Program-made: the position numbers and the translations under genes
Part shown: piece by piece, positions 10,268-10,563 of the stretch
How the letters are laid out: each line of letters starts with the position of its first letter
How positions within the stretch are numbered: position 1 is the first letter of the stretch
Notes under the pieces: model-generated
Database searches by the model: none
What the model saw: only the letters and a program-made list of their open reading frames with translations
Told to the model about the DNA's origin: nothing
Origin: Alphaproteobacteria bacterium
GTDB lineage: Bacteria; Pseudomonadota; Alphaproteobacteria; Rhodobacterales; Rhodobacteraceae
DNA length: 10,563 bases
Assembly: GCA_030424705.1 (NCBI GenBank)
Contig: JAUHWJ010000025.1
Span: forward strand, 1 to 10,563
Direction of reading: 5' to 3'

Positions 10268-10563
10268 CGAGTCCCGACTGGATAAAGCCAGGTCTCTACG
10301 GCGCCGCGATCGGCGCAATCGCGGTCGCGACAGTCGGCTTCTCCTGGGGCGGATGGATGACCGGCAGCGCCGCCGAGACGGCCGCATCCGCCCGTTCGAA
10401 GGCGGATGTCGTCTCCGCCCTGCAGCCGGTCTGCCTACGGAACGCGGCGGCGGATCCCGATCGTCTTGCAAAGCTGGAGACGATCAGGGCCGCCTCGGCC
10501 TATCAACGCAGTGCGGCGGTGATGGCGGCCGGGTGGGCGACGATGCCCGGCGAGACGGAGCCC
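10264..10563 (+). CDS. Membrane-anchored conserved hypothetical protein (partial)
   Basis: The gene starts at the ATG overlapping the previous stop, with AAGGAGG just upstream, and runs off the window after 100 codons. Residues 8-32 (KPGLYGAAIGAIAVATVGFSWGGWMTG) are a single N-terminal membrane helix; the rest, so far as seen, is an Ala-rich helical domain with one cysteine (PVCLRNAAADPDRLAKL) and the segment AASAYQRSAAVMAAGWATMPG. This arrangement (GFSWGGWxTG, then a PxC motif, then xxYxRxxxVxxxGWATMPG) matches a hypothetical protein family I recall in many alphaproteobacteria; its function is unknown. The bulk probably faces the periplasm, inferred from the helix and the following small/polar residues. 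It is the last visible gene of the plus-strand run. Confidence 0.8.
   Translation, partial: MTSPDWIKPGLYGAAIGAIAVATVGFSWGGWMTGSAAETAASARSKADVVSALQPVCLRNAAADPDRLAKLETIRAASAYQRSAAVMAAGWATMPGETEP

Noticed and set aside
1..10563. CRISPR array, tRNA, rRNA, insertion sequence or plasmid origin
   Set aside because: I looked for regularly spaced repeats, cloverleaf folds with CCA ends, transposase motifs and terminal inverted repeats and saw none.

Overview
The window is GC-rich, densely coded DNA from an alphaproteobacterium, most likely of the Rhodobacterales/Rhodobacteraceae type. The main clues are a secreted protein with a C-terminal VPLPA sorting signal, an EcfG-like (ECF15-type) sigma factor, exact GGAAC-N16/17-CGTT promoters of the kind EcfG factors read, an entericidin-like lipoprotein, and small-protein families common in this class. 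Assignments rest on reading motifs by eye; no database search was run.

Layout. Bases 1-200 are an AT-richer edge with the possible 3' end of a gene entering from the left. A transglutaminase-like protein (204-1130, minus) has an exact EcfG-type promoter about 100 bases upstream. A 450-base divergent region separates it from a VPLPA-CTERM secreted protein (1581-2090, plus). That gene and the PRC-barrel gene (2285-2653, minus) converge on two back-to-back terminators, each best folded in the strand it serves. A very large minus-strand gene (2874-7274) encodes a 1466-residue soluble signalling protein: CheB methylesterase, CheR methyltransferase, PAS-like region, coiled coil, PAS, histidine kinase, receiver, second receiver and LuxR/FixJ-type DNA-binding domain.

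Beyond a 362-base divergent region, the plus strand carries a run of small genes to the window end. These are a 24-residue membrane microprotein with a structured leader, a DUF883/YqjD-like anchor protein, a holin/YqjE-like membrane protein, the EcfG-like sigma factor, an entericidin-like lipoprotein behind its own EcfG-type promoter, a 92-residue hypothetical protein, a four-cysteine zinc-ribbon protein, another 92-residue conserved hypothetical protein, and a membrane-anchored hypothetical protein cut by the window edge.

How they may work together (inference): this looks like a general-stress / cell-envelope island. The sigma factor sits inside an envelope-protein operon and probably drives the entericidin gene just behind it and the distant transglutaminase gene; a weaker promoter variant lies before the PRC-barrel gene. 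No nepR or phyR is visible. The giant hybrid kinase, divergent from the operon, could sense a cytoplasmic signal and act directly on DNA through its own C-terminal domain, possibly at a palindrome between the two units.
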